A program made the position numbers and the translations under genes. The notes beneath the pieces were generated by a model. It saw only the letters and a list, made by a program, of their open reading frames with translations. It did not search any database and was not told the origin of the DNA. DNA of 64,000 nt from positions 1,499,001 through 1,563,000 of the forward strand of contig NC_057866.1 of NCBI RefSeq assembly GCF_019393635.1, given 5' to 3'. Shown here piece after piece: positions 45,204 through 58,100 of the stretch; the first letter of the stretch is position 1, and every line of letters begins with the position of its first letter. The DNA comes from Dromiciops gliroides. Taxonomy: Eukaryota; Chordata; Mammalia; Microbiotheria; Microbiotheriidae.

Positions 45204-48200
45204 GTCAGCACCCTGCCCCACCCCAATGTTCTTCTCTCTGGGCATGGCCCTCATGGAGCGTCCTTGGGTCCCCAGAGACTGTCCAGGGTTGGGGGCTCCC
45301 AGTCTTTACCCTGGAGAGGAGCTGCACACCCTCTTATAGCTCTTCTATTGATACCCAAGACTGGAGCGTGGCTGCCCCCAGCAAAGCCCATTGGGAAAGG
45401 GGAGGTCGGAGGTGGCAAGACCAGGACCCCTGCCTCTGGGGAACCAGGCTGCGCACCAAGCCTGGGTCTGGTCTAGAGACAGGCACAGTAGTTGGTCCCC
45501 CTGGGGGAGGGTGGATGTCCCCTGAGGCAACCTAGAGGGGCCCCATGGGCAGGATCAATCGAGACCCTTTCAATTCTCCATCCTGTGAGTACCTCAAGCT
45601 TGTAAGTGGCACCATTCTAGGGCAGCCGAAGGGGATTAGAGCTCTGTAGGGCTTCGGTTGCCTCTCCAGTCAGATCCCGGTTGCTAATGAGTCCTTTAAT
45701 CCTTACTGTCAACAGTGAAACTTAGTGCCCCAGGGGCTGCTCAGCTACTGACTAATTATACCTGGAAGGGGTGGAGAGGAGAGGAGAGGAGTGGAGAGGA
45801 ATAGAGGAGATGGGAAGAGAGGGGATAGAGAAGGGGGAGCGAGGGGAAGGAGTTGTGCCTAGCCAATGTAATGAAGCTTGAACTAGAAGGCAAAAGGAAA
45901 TCCTTTGGAGTGTGGGGGGGGAGCACATCCTGGGACAGAGCCAGTAGACCCAAATTCCTGACACCCTTGGGCTTTTCAACTCAGCCCCATCCAATTGAAT
46001 CATTACCTGTCTGTCCTTTGACCTGTTGACCTCCCATACCACCCTGTGGGCTTAATCCCCACTGTGGCTGTTTGATAAGCAGAGGCACGGGCTCTTGGTT
46101 TCCTAGTTGTGACTGGCAGCAGGAGGGGCACAGGTGGCTCTCTGGTGGCAGCTTGGAAGGTTGGGGGGTGGGGAGGATGGGATATCGGGAGGGATGATTC
46201 TCACTGAAGGGAGAACATTCTCTGGGTGCCCCAGGCCCCTTCCCCAAGGTGGGCATCAGCTGGTGTCCCAGCCAACGTTGCCCAGCCTGGCCAAGGTCAG
46301 CTTTGTCCTGGAAAGTGGTTCCAGTCCAGGACTGGGGTTTAGATGCTCCCCCAGGCTAGGTCAGGACAGCTGGCTCACTGATTGTTCTGCTTAACCATGG
46401 GGGTGTCAGCTCCTGGGATGGGGCAATGCTGATCACATTATAGGTCTGTGCCAGGGGCAATTTCTCTTCTGGATGAGTCTAATGTGATTGGAGACACTAC
46501 CACACATTGGAAAGAGCTCTAAGGCTGAGGTCAGGAGAGCCCTGGGTTCCAGTCCTGGCCAGACACTTGTTCCCTGTGTGACCTTGTGGAGATGACGATG
46601 TCTCTGAATTTCACCCTGCTCAAGTGGAAACTAAGGGGGGCTAAGAGCCTTCTCAGATTATATGACTTACTAGCTGCATGACTTGGTCAAGTCATTGAAG
46701 CTTCTGTGCCTCAGTTTCCCAATGGCAAGAAGAGGACAAAATAATAAACTGTCCTCCTTCCCAGAGTGCTGTGGGAGAGGTGTTTGCACATCTTGCGGCA
46801 TGAGAGAAGAGCAGGGCTCCTAGGGTCCCGATATCACAGACTCTGAGCCAGAAAAGCCTGCAGAGACCCCACTCTTTCTCCTGGGTGGGGCTGGACCCAC
46901 TGGCTCCTGTCCCCATTTCCCGCCAAGACAGCTCCCTCCTCCCTCCTCAGCCCTCCTCAGAAATGCCCCATCACCAACCAATGGAGGGTCCTGCTTCACA
47001 GCAGCCTGCACACATACACACACAAATGCACACAGCAATGCCTTACACACATGTACACACGTGCTACACATTGCACAGTGCATATGCAAACCCGGGCATA
47101 CACATGTGCGTGCTTGTGCTCACACATGAACACTTATGTGCAGGCACACGTGCATGCATGTGCACGATATACGTGCGCGCACATTCGCTAACTGCCCCCT
47201 CACTCACACAGGCCCGGGAGTTGGCAGAAAGGGCGTGAGCTTTTCCATCAGAGAATCTGGCCAGTCACCTCCCTCCTTGGAGCCTCAGGAAAGCAAAGGG
47301 TCAGGCCCCAGCTTCTCTTGGGTCCTTTCTACCAGACACTTGGGCACGCTATTCCTTGGGGAATGAGAGAGGGCTGATCTCGGCTGGAGAATCTCTCTAG
47401 TTTCTAATGCTTCGGGAGAGGAGCAGGAAGGGTCTGCAGGGTCTGAGGCGCTGACTTCTTCGCCCAGGGACCAAGGGGGGGGGGCAAGGAGTGTGTGCTG
47501 CAGGGCCAGCTCAGGCTTGGCCTCCCAGAGGCGGGGGCAGGGGGTGTCTTCCCACCTTCCTTCCGGGAGCTTTGAGAAGGATGTGGAGATAAGAAAAGGT
47601 GAAAAATTAGACACCAGACAGGAAGGCTCAGTTGGAAACAGCCTGGAGCGGGGATAGGAACCCCCTCTTCTTTCCTCTCTCTGTGTCTCCCTGTCCCTGT
47701 TTATTTCTCTCAGTCTCAATGTCTGTCTCCCTCTGCCTCTGTCTCTGTCTCTGATCTCTCTTTTTCTGTATATCTCTCTGCATCTCTGATCTCTCTGTCT
47801 CCTCTCTCTGGTCTGTCTCTTTGTGTGTGTGACTTTCTTGGCCTCTATGTCTCTGTCTCTGTCTCCCCCGCTCCCCTTGCAGGGAATACCAGTAATAAGG
47901 GCTTTAGCAGCCACTCACCAGCCTCATGTTTTCAGGCTCCCAGGTTGTTTTCCTCTGAACACTCTGAAAGAGAGGCACTGCCGGAGCTCTTGTCTCCATT
48001 TTACAGAAGAGAACACTGAGGTTCACGGCTCTCTCCTTCAGGGCCAACATGGGGAGGGTCACTAGTCTTCCTGGGCCCTGGAAAGCACAAAGATGATGAG
48101 ACAGAGGGTGACCCTGTGCTGAAGCCACCAGGTCACATGGGGTGGGAACATTCCACAGGAAATTCCAGGGCAGCCCATCCCTTCTCACCTGCCAGGCGCT

Positions 48201-49117
48201 GGAGAGCCGGAGCTGCTGCCAAACTTGGCACTGGCAGGAGCCAGAGCCAGGGACCTGGGGGGACACGGGCTGGGGGAGGGGGTTGGCATCCCCTGGTGCT
48301 AGACCATCTCCCATGCCTGAAACGCCCTTCCTCACTCACCTCGGCCTCTTGGAATCCTTAGCTTCCAGCAAGGGTCAGCTGAGTCCCTATTGGCCGCTGG
48401 CAGCCTCCGCTAAGCTTTGGCTCACTTTGTGTTGACTCCGTTGATCTGGGCAGACTTGAGTCCTGCCCAAAGAGCCAATGAGGGCCCGTCACTGATTCTA
48501 TTCTGTCTCCCCAGAGACCCAGGAGGCGACCTACGGGAACCCCTACCAGCCAGACTACACTCAGCCAGACTATGGTAAGGGGATCTCTTCCTTTTAAGGG
48601 CGGCCTCCATTCCCCTCCAGGTCTCCTGGCAGAGCCTCGGTCAGACCCTAGAGGCCTCTCTTCTCCCTCCTGTTTACAAAGTCCTTTCCTGCCCACAGCC
48701 CCGGGAGGTCGTCAGGGTGGGCATTATTCTAACCCAGCTGAAGAGGAGGAGGAGGCTTAGGGGAGGGTCCCGGCCACCTCCCCGGGCTGCTGCTCCGCAG
48801 ACAAAGGCCAGCACAGGCCTCCACCGTAGGACAGAGAGGGAAGGGAAGAGGATTTAGGCAGTCCTACAGTGTGTGATCTGGACCTAGCTCTGAGGCCCCC
48901 CCAGGGCCAGGCTTCCCCACACTGACCAAAGGTGGCTTTCTTCTCCCGACTCCTCAGACTACTTCACGGCCTCATCTGAGCCCCGGACTGGCCCTCGAGT
49001 AACCTTTATCCCCACTGGCACCATCACCCCCTATGCAAGTGGTAAGTCTGTAGCCCGGGCAGAGCAGAGCCTCGAGGGGGTGTCCCCCAGGCCCATCCTG
49101 GGCGGCTCCCCCCCCCC

Positions 49118-49164
<47 letters not shown>

Positions 49165-52100
49165 TTTTTCCCTGGGGCCCATCTCTGTGCTGATGACTCC
49201 CGGAAGGATCAGTCATGGCTTTGAACCTCAAGTCATTCGTTGTGGTTATTTCTAATTCCTCCTTCATCTGTTCCATGGATCTCGTTTTCTGTCACCATTG
49301 ACAATGTTTGATGATGACTGACTGACCACCAGTGAGGACAAGCCACACTGATTAAACCCCTGCTGTGTGCAGAGGCTGGAGCTTCAGCCTTCAGGAAGGC
49401 CAGGCCCCTGCCCTTGGGAAGCTCACAGTCCGGGAAGGGCTTAGACAGAAAAGCACATTATGAGATTGGTTCGTGCTCTGTCACAGACTGGGGCTGCCCT
49501 GGGGTGTGGGAGGTGGACCCTGCCTTAGACTGCAGGCCTGGCAGTCCTGGAGGGAGGGTCCCTTGCTCTCTGCCAGGGCAAAGGTTCCCAACCTCTCCTT
49601 TGCTGCAGCCCTGAATCCTTCACACAACGGTCAAGTGTGCAGCACGTGGGGCAGCTTCCATTACAAGACCTTTGACGGGGACATCTTTCAGTTTCCTGGC
49701 CTATGCAACTATGTGTTTGCCTCACATTGCCAAGCCGCTTATGAGGATTTCAACATCCAGATCCGGCGCTCCCTGGCTGGGGAGACCCCCACCATCAGCC
49801 GCATCCTTATCAAGACAGAAGGAGTGGCCTTAGAGCTCTCTGCCAACTCCGTCCTGATCAACGGGCAGCGGTGAGCCCCAGAAGTGTCCCCCTCCCCTTC
49901 TCGAGGGCTGGGACCCAATTGTCTACCTCCCCTTGGGACATTTCCTTTGGTTGTCAAGGTTCGTGGCTGCTAGAAGTCCAGAGGGCCTCTGTTGGCAAGG
50001 CCCCCGCGGCTATCCAGGCCACCCCGCCTTTTATTTGACAGAGAGAGAAACTGAGGCCCAGAGAATTGCCCAGGCTTGCAGGAGAAGATGATAGGCCCAG
50101 GATTTGAACCCAGATCCTCTGACCTCCATAGTTTTTCCATAAGCTTTCACTCAGTAGACCCTGAACTCAAGTGTTTGTATTTTGCGGGGCAAGGAAGGTT
50201 AAGTGACTTGGCCAGGGTCACACAGCTAGTAAGTGTCAAGTGTCTGAGGTCGGATTGGAACTCTGGTCCTCCTGAATCTGAACTCAGGATTAATGAGAGC
50301 AGGTTGAGGGCCTCCAGCCTGCAGCTAGGGGGCACCACAGTGCCTGGAGTCTTCTCAAGCTCAAATCCTGCTTCAGACATTCACCAGCTGTGTGACCCTG
50401 GCCAAGTCCCTTAACCCCTGCCTCGGTTTACTTAACTGTAGAATGGGGATCATCACTGCACCTACCCTCAAGGCTATTGTGTGGATCAAACAATATCCTC
50501 TTTGTAATGTGTTCTGGTAATCTTTAAGCACTATTGTTGTTATGAAGGGAAGGATATTGGACACCACAAAGGCTCCGAACTCCAGTGTGGGGAGGGGGTT
50601 GCAGAGGCCCTCCATAGGTAAGGAGGAGGCAGCCCCGCAGCCCGGCTGTGGCCTGGGCCATCCAGGGGTGACCAGACGCAGGCAGGGAAGCCCCGCAGAG
50701 GCCCGAGACCCTGGGGTCAGCCCTTCCCTAGGGAGGAGGCCCCTCCTCTCCAGGGGTCCCTCCATCTACCCCCATCCTGCTCCCTCCTTGCAGGGAGCAG
50801 CTGCCCTATAGCCGGGCAGGATTCGCTGTGGAAGCCAGCAGCAGCTACATCAAGGTCAGCGTGAGGATGCTTCTAACCTTCCTGTGGAACGGCAATGACA
50901 GTGCCCTGGTAAGGGAGGAGACCCTGGGAGCTGGCCCGCCCTCTCCTCACCCCTTCCTCTCAGCGCCAGTGAGGGGAGATGGGAGCTGCCTATGGCCAGT
51001 GGTGGGCAGGGAGGGGTAGCTTGTCCCTTTTCTGCAAACCTACCTCAGTATCTACCATGGGCCTGGCCCTGCTCTAGAGGCTAGGGACAAAAGTCCTGGC
51101 TCCTGCCCTCATGGGGCTTAAAGCAACAGGAAGAGAGACAAGGACACACACACCTGTCCAGACACTAGCACAGAGCACACGTATGCATATATGTGCAGCC
51201 ATGCATAGACACATACACACGTGTGCATGTCTGGGCACATGCACATAGCCTTTTCTACCAATAGGAGGTCCCAGCATTGGCAGCAGCCGGCTGAGCCTCC
51301 TGCAGGGGGTGACTCTGAGCGGAGCTTGGAGGAAATCGAGGATTCTGTGAGGCAGGAAGGGCATGCTAGGCATTCGGGTAGCTCAGGCAAAGACTCGGAG
51401 GTGGGAGAGGTGTGATGTCTGGGGCATGGGTGGGCTTTAAAAGCCAAAGGCAATTTCTATTTTATCTGGGAGCTTCTTGGGTGGGGGCTTGCCCTGATTA
51501 GATCTAATCTGTGCTTTGGAGAGATCTCTGGAACCTGTGCAGAGAATGAGGGGAGGAAGTAGGAAGACTAGTCGGTCAATTGGTCAATCAGTCAACAAAT
51601 GCTTATTAAGTGGCTGCTGTGTGCTGAGCTAAGAGCTGGGGTACAAGAGAGGGGACAGTTCCTGCCTCAAGGGGCTCAAACCCCATCAGGAGGAGATGAC
51701 ACAAGAAGAATGAAGTGTGGGAGACCCCCCCCCAGATGGCCCAGACCCCCCCACCCCTCCACTGCCCAGGCACTGCCTGCTCTCGACTTTATCAATGAAT
51801 CGGTCTCCATTTCTTCCCACCCCCACCCCCTGCTCCATCCTTCTCAGCTGGAACTGGACATCAAATATGCCAACCAGACCTGCGGACTCTGTGGTGACTT
51901 CAACGGCTTCCCCACATTCAATGAATTCTACTCCAACAGTGAGTGACACCTCCCTTTTGGATGGCCAGTTCCTTGGCCTTCCAATGTGGGGGGCCTCACT
52001 TTTGGTCACTGGTCCTAGGGGCTCAGGAGACAGGGGCTGGATGTCAGGCCCTTGTGTCCAGCCTTGGGAGAGGAGAGGAGAGGGGAGGAGAGGAGAGGAG

Positions 52101-55100
52101 AGGAGAGGAGAGGAGAGGAGAGGAGAGGAGAGGAGAGGAGAGGAGAGGAGAGGAGAGGAGAGGAGAGGAGAGGAGAGGAGAGGAGAGGAGAGGAGAGGAG
52201 AGGGGAGGAGAGGAGAGGAGAGGGGAGGGGAGGGGAGGGGAGGGGAGGGGAGGAGAGGGGAGGGGAATAGAGGAGAGGGGAGGGGAGGGGAGAGGAATAG
52301 AGGAGAGGGGAGGGGAGGGGAGGGGGAGGGGAGGGGAGAGGAATAGAGGAGAGGGGAGGAGGGGAGAGGAGAGGAGAGGAGGGGAGAGGAGAGGAGAGGA
52401 GGGGAGAGGAGGGGAGGGGAGAGGAATAGAGGAGAGGGGAGAGGAATAGAGGAGAGGAGAGGAGGGGAGAGGAGGGGAAAGGAGGGGAGGGAGGGGAGAA
52501 GAGAGGAGGGGAGAGGGAAGCCAGTCAATTGCGCAGCCCCAGGCTAGGGAGGAGGGAGGCAGGGTCCCCCTCCACAAAATGGTGAGGCTGGGGGTGTCTG
52601 CCGAGGCCTTGCCTGAGCCCCTTCCCCAGCCTGATCTTTGCACTTTGTTCTGAGCACCGTCCCCATGGAGGGTGAGGTGGGCAAGGGGCTCCCGGAGTGG
52701 GGATGCCTCAGTGGGCTGGCTTCCTCTGCTCCCGCCCCACAGGCAACAAGCCCAAGCTCTCCCCACGGCCTCCCTTGGCCTTTCCTCCACCCAGCCTCCA
52801 CAGGGTCTGGGGTTCCTAAGAATCCAGAACCTCCGAGCTGGAAGGAACCCCCTTTTACAGACAAGGAAATTGAAATCCAGAGTTAGAGGGCTGAGCCACA
52901 GTCACGCAGGTCTGCCCCAAATGCTGTGTGTGTTTGTCATTGGAGGCTCAACGGTGGGCGGTGTATGCATGTTTATACACAAGATGTGTGGTAAGTGAAG
53001 CGCCTCACTTGTGGAAACAGCGAGGGAAGGTGCTTCCCAAGGCCACTGGGCAGTAGAATCGGGACCCCTGTCCACCCGTGTCTCCTGGCTCCTGGCCCAG
53101 GGCCAGCCCCTTCAGAGAGAGCCAGGGTGGAGCACTGGCATCATTTCCAGTGCTCCTTGGGAGCAGCCTGGAGGAAAATCCCCTCCTGGCTCTCCCCTGG
53201 GACCGCAGACTTGGGCCTTTCAGCTCAGCCAGTCTGGGGCTCCTCAGGAAAGGAACATCTGGCCAGATGAGCCGGGGAAGCACTAGTAGCGCCCAGAGCC
53301 AAGCTCAAGGTCGTCTCTGGCACGCCCTGCAGGGTTTGGGGCAAGGACCCCTCGCCTTTCTGACTTCACCTTCCTGACTGAGGGTTTACTGTGAGGCTCC
53401 AAGCAAACAATGGAAGGCCTGGGGCTGCATGCTCAGGGTTGGGCTAGATGCAGCACCAATGTGTCACTGTGCCCTCCCTTGGTGCAGAGGGCACCCAGCC
53501 CGTCTGTGCTCCCCAGAACCCTGACAGCAGTGTGTCTCTTCCAGATGTCAAGCTGACCACTTGGCAGTTTGGGAACCTTCAGAAGTTGGATGGACCCACG
53601 GAGCAGTGTCAGGACCTTGTGTCTTCCCCGGCAAACAACTGCACGGATGAGGTGAGGATCCACGTAGCTCACGTGGCCTGGAGTGAGAGACCCTTCTCTG
53701 TGGCTCTGGACACCCCTGACACCATCCGTCCTTTGTCTGCTCCCTGTCGGAATCCTCTCTGTCCCTTGAGTTCCGGCTTCTCCAGGCCTGGCCACTGCCC
53801 CCTCCATGGGCTCCCATGATGCTCGGTGGGTGCGCTGCTCATCCCATGCCTGGGCCAACGGCCCCTGAGGGACCAACCGAGTCAACTTACCTTTGCTTCC
53901 CCCTCAGCAGACATCACAGGGCCATACCTGATGGCTGGTTTATGGGAGGGTGTAGGGCACAGTCATCCAGGAAGAAAAAGAGGATGGGGGTGGAAGAGTG
54001 GAAGCCCCCAGCCTGGCTAGCACACAGGAAGGCAGAATAGACCAGACAGGCCTCTGTGGGGAGCCCAGAGTGGCTGAGGCAGCTCTCAGTCTGGAAGGAA
54101 GAATCTACAGGAGGTGAAGTAACTCAAGGATGGGGGCCGTGGTCAGGGAATGGACCCCAACGTGCCCTGGGTGGGGCTCTGCAAAGAGCAGACCAAGAAG
54201 GGCCGGGAGGAGCCAGGAGATCTGGGACAGCAGGATCGTCAGTGAGAAGGGGTGCTGGCCATCCCTGGTCAAAGCCACCTCCCCACCTCTCATCTCACAG
54301 AGGAGAAAATCAATTGGAGGCCACCCTGGGGCGGGGGTGGGGGGGAAGGGAAGCTCGGCCTCTGATCCTAGCTCCGACACTTCCAGGAACACGAAGCCCC
54401 TCCCCCTCTCCGATTGCTATGGAGGCTGGGTTGCCGACCCTGCCTCATGTTTCCTCCAGGAGAGCAGCTGCCTCAGGGTGCTGAGTGGCCTGGCTTTGGG
54501 GGGGTGCAACCAGCTGGTGGATCCCAGACCCTACATCGAGGCCTGTGTACAAGACCTATGCAGGTGCCAAGAAGCCAACCGCTCCTCCTGCCTGTGCGCC
54601 ACCTTCTCTGAGTATTCGAGGCAGTGTGCGCACGCGGGCGGTCAGCCCCTCAACTGGCGGCGCCAGGACCTGTGCTGTGAGTGGTGGGCATGAAGCCGGC
54701 CTTCAGAGAACTGATGATCTGGTCAGAGTGAGACCCACCCAGAGTAGAGATGCCCACCCAGGGCTATGTGAGGTCTGAGGGCAAAGGGAAAAGCCAGGAA
54801 GGCTTCCTAGAGGAGGCAGGCTTTACAGGCTGGGGCCAGGGGGATTTCACCAGGCAAAGAAGCAGAGGGAAATCATTGAAGCCCTTGGTGGTGGTGACTG
54901 GGACTGTAGCACAGGGGCACAGAGAAAGGCATAAGAAGAGGAAAGGAGGCACCAGATTGTGATGGGCCTTAAATGCCAGACCTAGGAGCTTGCCATTAAC
55001 TAACTCTCTAGGCCATGGGATTGAAAAGCCGGAATTGTCAGGGCCTGGGGGTGGGGGATGGAGGGGATCGGCCCCATTTTAGAGATGAACAAACTGAGGC

Positions 55101-58100
55101 TTGGGGTGGGGGAGGAGCCGGGCTTGGCCAAGGGCACCCGAGTGGGAAGTAGGAGAACCAGAATTCCAACCCCTGTCTACAGAATCTTCTCCATGAAGCA
55201 AGCTTCTGCCTTGGTTTCCCCATTCCAGACAAGACGTGCCCGGCCAACATGCAGTACCAGGAGTGTGGCTCCCCTTGTGCGGACACCTGCTCCAACCCTG
55301 AGCGGTCCCAGCTCTGTGAGGAACACTGCATAGATGGTTGCTTCTGCCCCCCAGGCAAGTCTCTCGACATTTGCATTGGGCGCTTTGGCATCCCCCGCCT
55401 GGAACGTGGGGCTCGTGGCTTTCCAGTGAGATGGGAGGGGCCCAGCAAGGACGAATGACCTTGAGAATTACAGGCGGGCTGGCGGCCAACAAGCAGCTCT
55501 GAAGCACCTACTATGTGTCGGGCACTGTGGCCTCGAAGAGCCAGACCACGCAGTAGAAGGAAGCAGGACCCAGCCGTGAGCCTCCCCCGAGCGGGATGGG
55601 CTTCCCCTCCCCAAAGAGCTTCCGATAACAGCTGGAGGACTGCCCGGGGAGATGTGCTGTAGGGAGCCCCTCTCCCGATGCTGAGCTACTGACACTCTGG
55701 GAAACGGAGGTCCAGAGAGGGAGGAGTCGCCCAGCCTGGGCCCCATTACCCACCGCAAATGTTCCCTAGAGACCCTGCTGCACAGCTCTTGCGGCGCAGG
55801 GGCGGCTCCTCCAGCAGCCTCTCCGGCCGCCTCTCCCTCCGTGGGCCCTGGATGCAGAGCAGCTGGAGCCCCACCCCTTCCCAACACCTGGCCTGTGCTG
55901 CCTGTCTTTGTAGGGACCGTCCTGGATGACATCCGGGGCCAGGGCTGCGTGACTCTGGACCAATGTCACTGCACCCACAACGGCCAGACCTTCTTTCCCG
56001 GAGCCTCCTTCTCTACGCACTGCAGCTCCTGGTAACTCACCGCCCTCTGCCCCGACCTGTTAAGCCCCCCCCCCCCCCGCCCCAGATGTCCCTCCTGCAG
56101 ATGTTATGGGGGGGGGGCTCGCCCTAAGCCCACGGATTCCTTCAGAGGCGGCCTGACCACTCAGATGGCCGTCCTTCTCTCTGCGTCCACTCTAGCACTT
56201 GCCTTTCTGGCCTCTGGCAATGTGAGGAGCTTCCATGCCCAGGCATGTGCTCCGTGGAGGGCGGGTCCCACATCACCACCTTCGACCAAAAGCGCTACAA
56301 TGTCCACGGGGACTGCAGCTACGTCCTGTCCAAGGTGATCGCAGGGCATCGGAGGGCCAGAATGGGAAAGAGGGAGGCTGAGGAGAAGAGAGAGGGAGGG
56401 AGGGCGGCTCCCCTCCTTGGGAGTCAGACCCCCACCTCTGGGAAGGAATGGCGCCCCTCTCCCCCCCACCCCCGCCCCCGCTCTGGAGTGGAAGAGCCCC
56501 GCCTAGCGAAGCCTCAGTGGACTCCTTCGAATAGGGGGCGCGCAGGGGCAGGGCCGAGGCTCAGGCTGTGAGGTTGGAACACGTGCCTCCGAGCGCCCCT
56601 CCCGCTGAGGACCGGACTGTTGGGACTTTGGGGTGGGGGTACGCTGCAGCTCGCCTTGTCCATGCAGGTGGTCAGAGGCACAGGCAGCCCTGCCCACTCA
56701 GACACACACACATCCAGTGCACACTCACACACGCTGTTGTGCAACTCTTACACAATCACACATTCCCTTGCACTCTTACATGTTCACACACATGAGCATT
56801 TACACAGATCCCTATTCACACACACTTGCACACATCCACACAGATACATAGATATTCACATACGTATACACTCACACATATACACACAGATACATACACA
56901 TGTATTCACAGTATCCTCACACACATATTCACACTTATACACACACCGATACACATTCACATAACAACATACATGCACTCCTACACATATTCACATACAA
57001 CGCATTCACCCATAATTCTCACATGCCCACACACCAACGATGCCATTTTGGAATTCTGCCCCATCAGAAGTGTGAGGACGCCACCTTCACCATTCTGGGC
57101 GAGCTACGTAGGTGTGGCATAACAGAGAATGAGAACTGCCTCAAGTCAGTGACCTTGAGCCTGCATGGAGGAGAGACGGTAAGGCAGTCCCAGGTGCTTC
57201 CTCCCATTGCTCGGAAGGACCCTGGGACAGAGGAGGCAGAGCTGGAGGGTGCCCTTTCCTTATTTTACAAAGGAGGAAACTGAGGCTCCAAGAGGGGACG
57301 TGCGGGGAAGAATTGGCAGAAGCCAGATTCAAACCCAGGCCCTCCAAGGAGCCCCCAGGAGCTGCAATCAGGCCTGGAGGGGTTAACCCAGAGGGGAAGA
57401 ACCGGGAGCCATGCATGGGGGAGGAGTGGGAAGGGAAGAGATGCCCAGAGCCCCTGGCCACTGGAGGTGTGTAAGCAGGGGCTGGAGGACCACAGAGAGA
57501 TGGGCGGGACGCCTGGGAAGCTCTGTCTCTGATTCCGCGGCACTGTGACCACGCTGGGCCCCTTTTCTTCCTCCAGGTCATCAGGATCCAGCACAATGGG
57601 GGCGTGTTTGTGAACTCTATCTCCATGCAGTTGCCCATCTCTGCGGGTAGGTGGCCCTGCCAGACACACCTGGACGCACTGGGGTGCTAGAGAGCAGCAG
57701 CTTTGGGGGACAGTCCCCAAGGCCACTGGTCTTGAAGGCAGGAAGCTCTGTCCTCCCCATGCCTCAACAGCCATAAGTTGCCCAGAACCTCCCGCAGGAT
57801 CACAGTCACCACTTAGGAAGGTTTGTTTACACTTGGCCTCAGGTCACATTGCTCCAGGAAGATGGGCCCCTGCCCAGCCATCTGGCATGTGCTCCCTCAG
57901 GCTGAGGAAAGAGCAGCCAAGGCGGGTTTCCTAACTAGCCAGCCAGGAACCCCAGAGTAAGAGCTGGAGCTCCCCGGGATTCTCTGCCAGGCCGTCCTCA
58001 AGACAGCGGCTGGTGCAGGCTCGCCTGGGTCACAGCCAGAGCAGGAAGGCCTGTGACAGGCCAAGAAGAGCCAGAGGTGGCCATCCCCCGGCTCAGGGTC

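Noticed and set aside
44801..45535. 244-codon open frame spanning the MUC5B start
   Set aside because: It is in frame with exon 1 but extends upstream through the TATA box and downstream into intron 1. Only 45131-45203 is coding.
51686..52790. Long open frames (168-280 codons) on both strands
   Set aside because: They are products of the GGAGA repeat: repeated GEERR or SSPLL peptides with no domain.
55355..55362. GT donor at 55359 for exon 9
   Set aside because: It would end exon 9 in phase 2 and shift the frame of exon 10, destroying the conserved TIL sequence.
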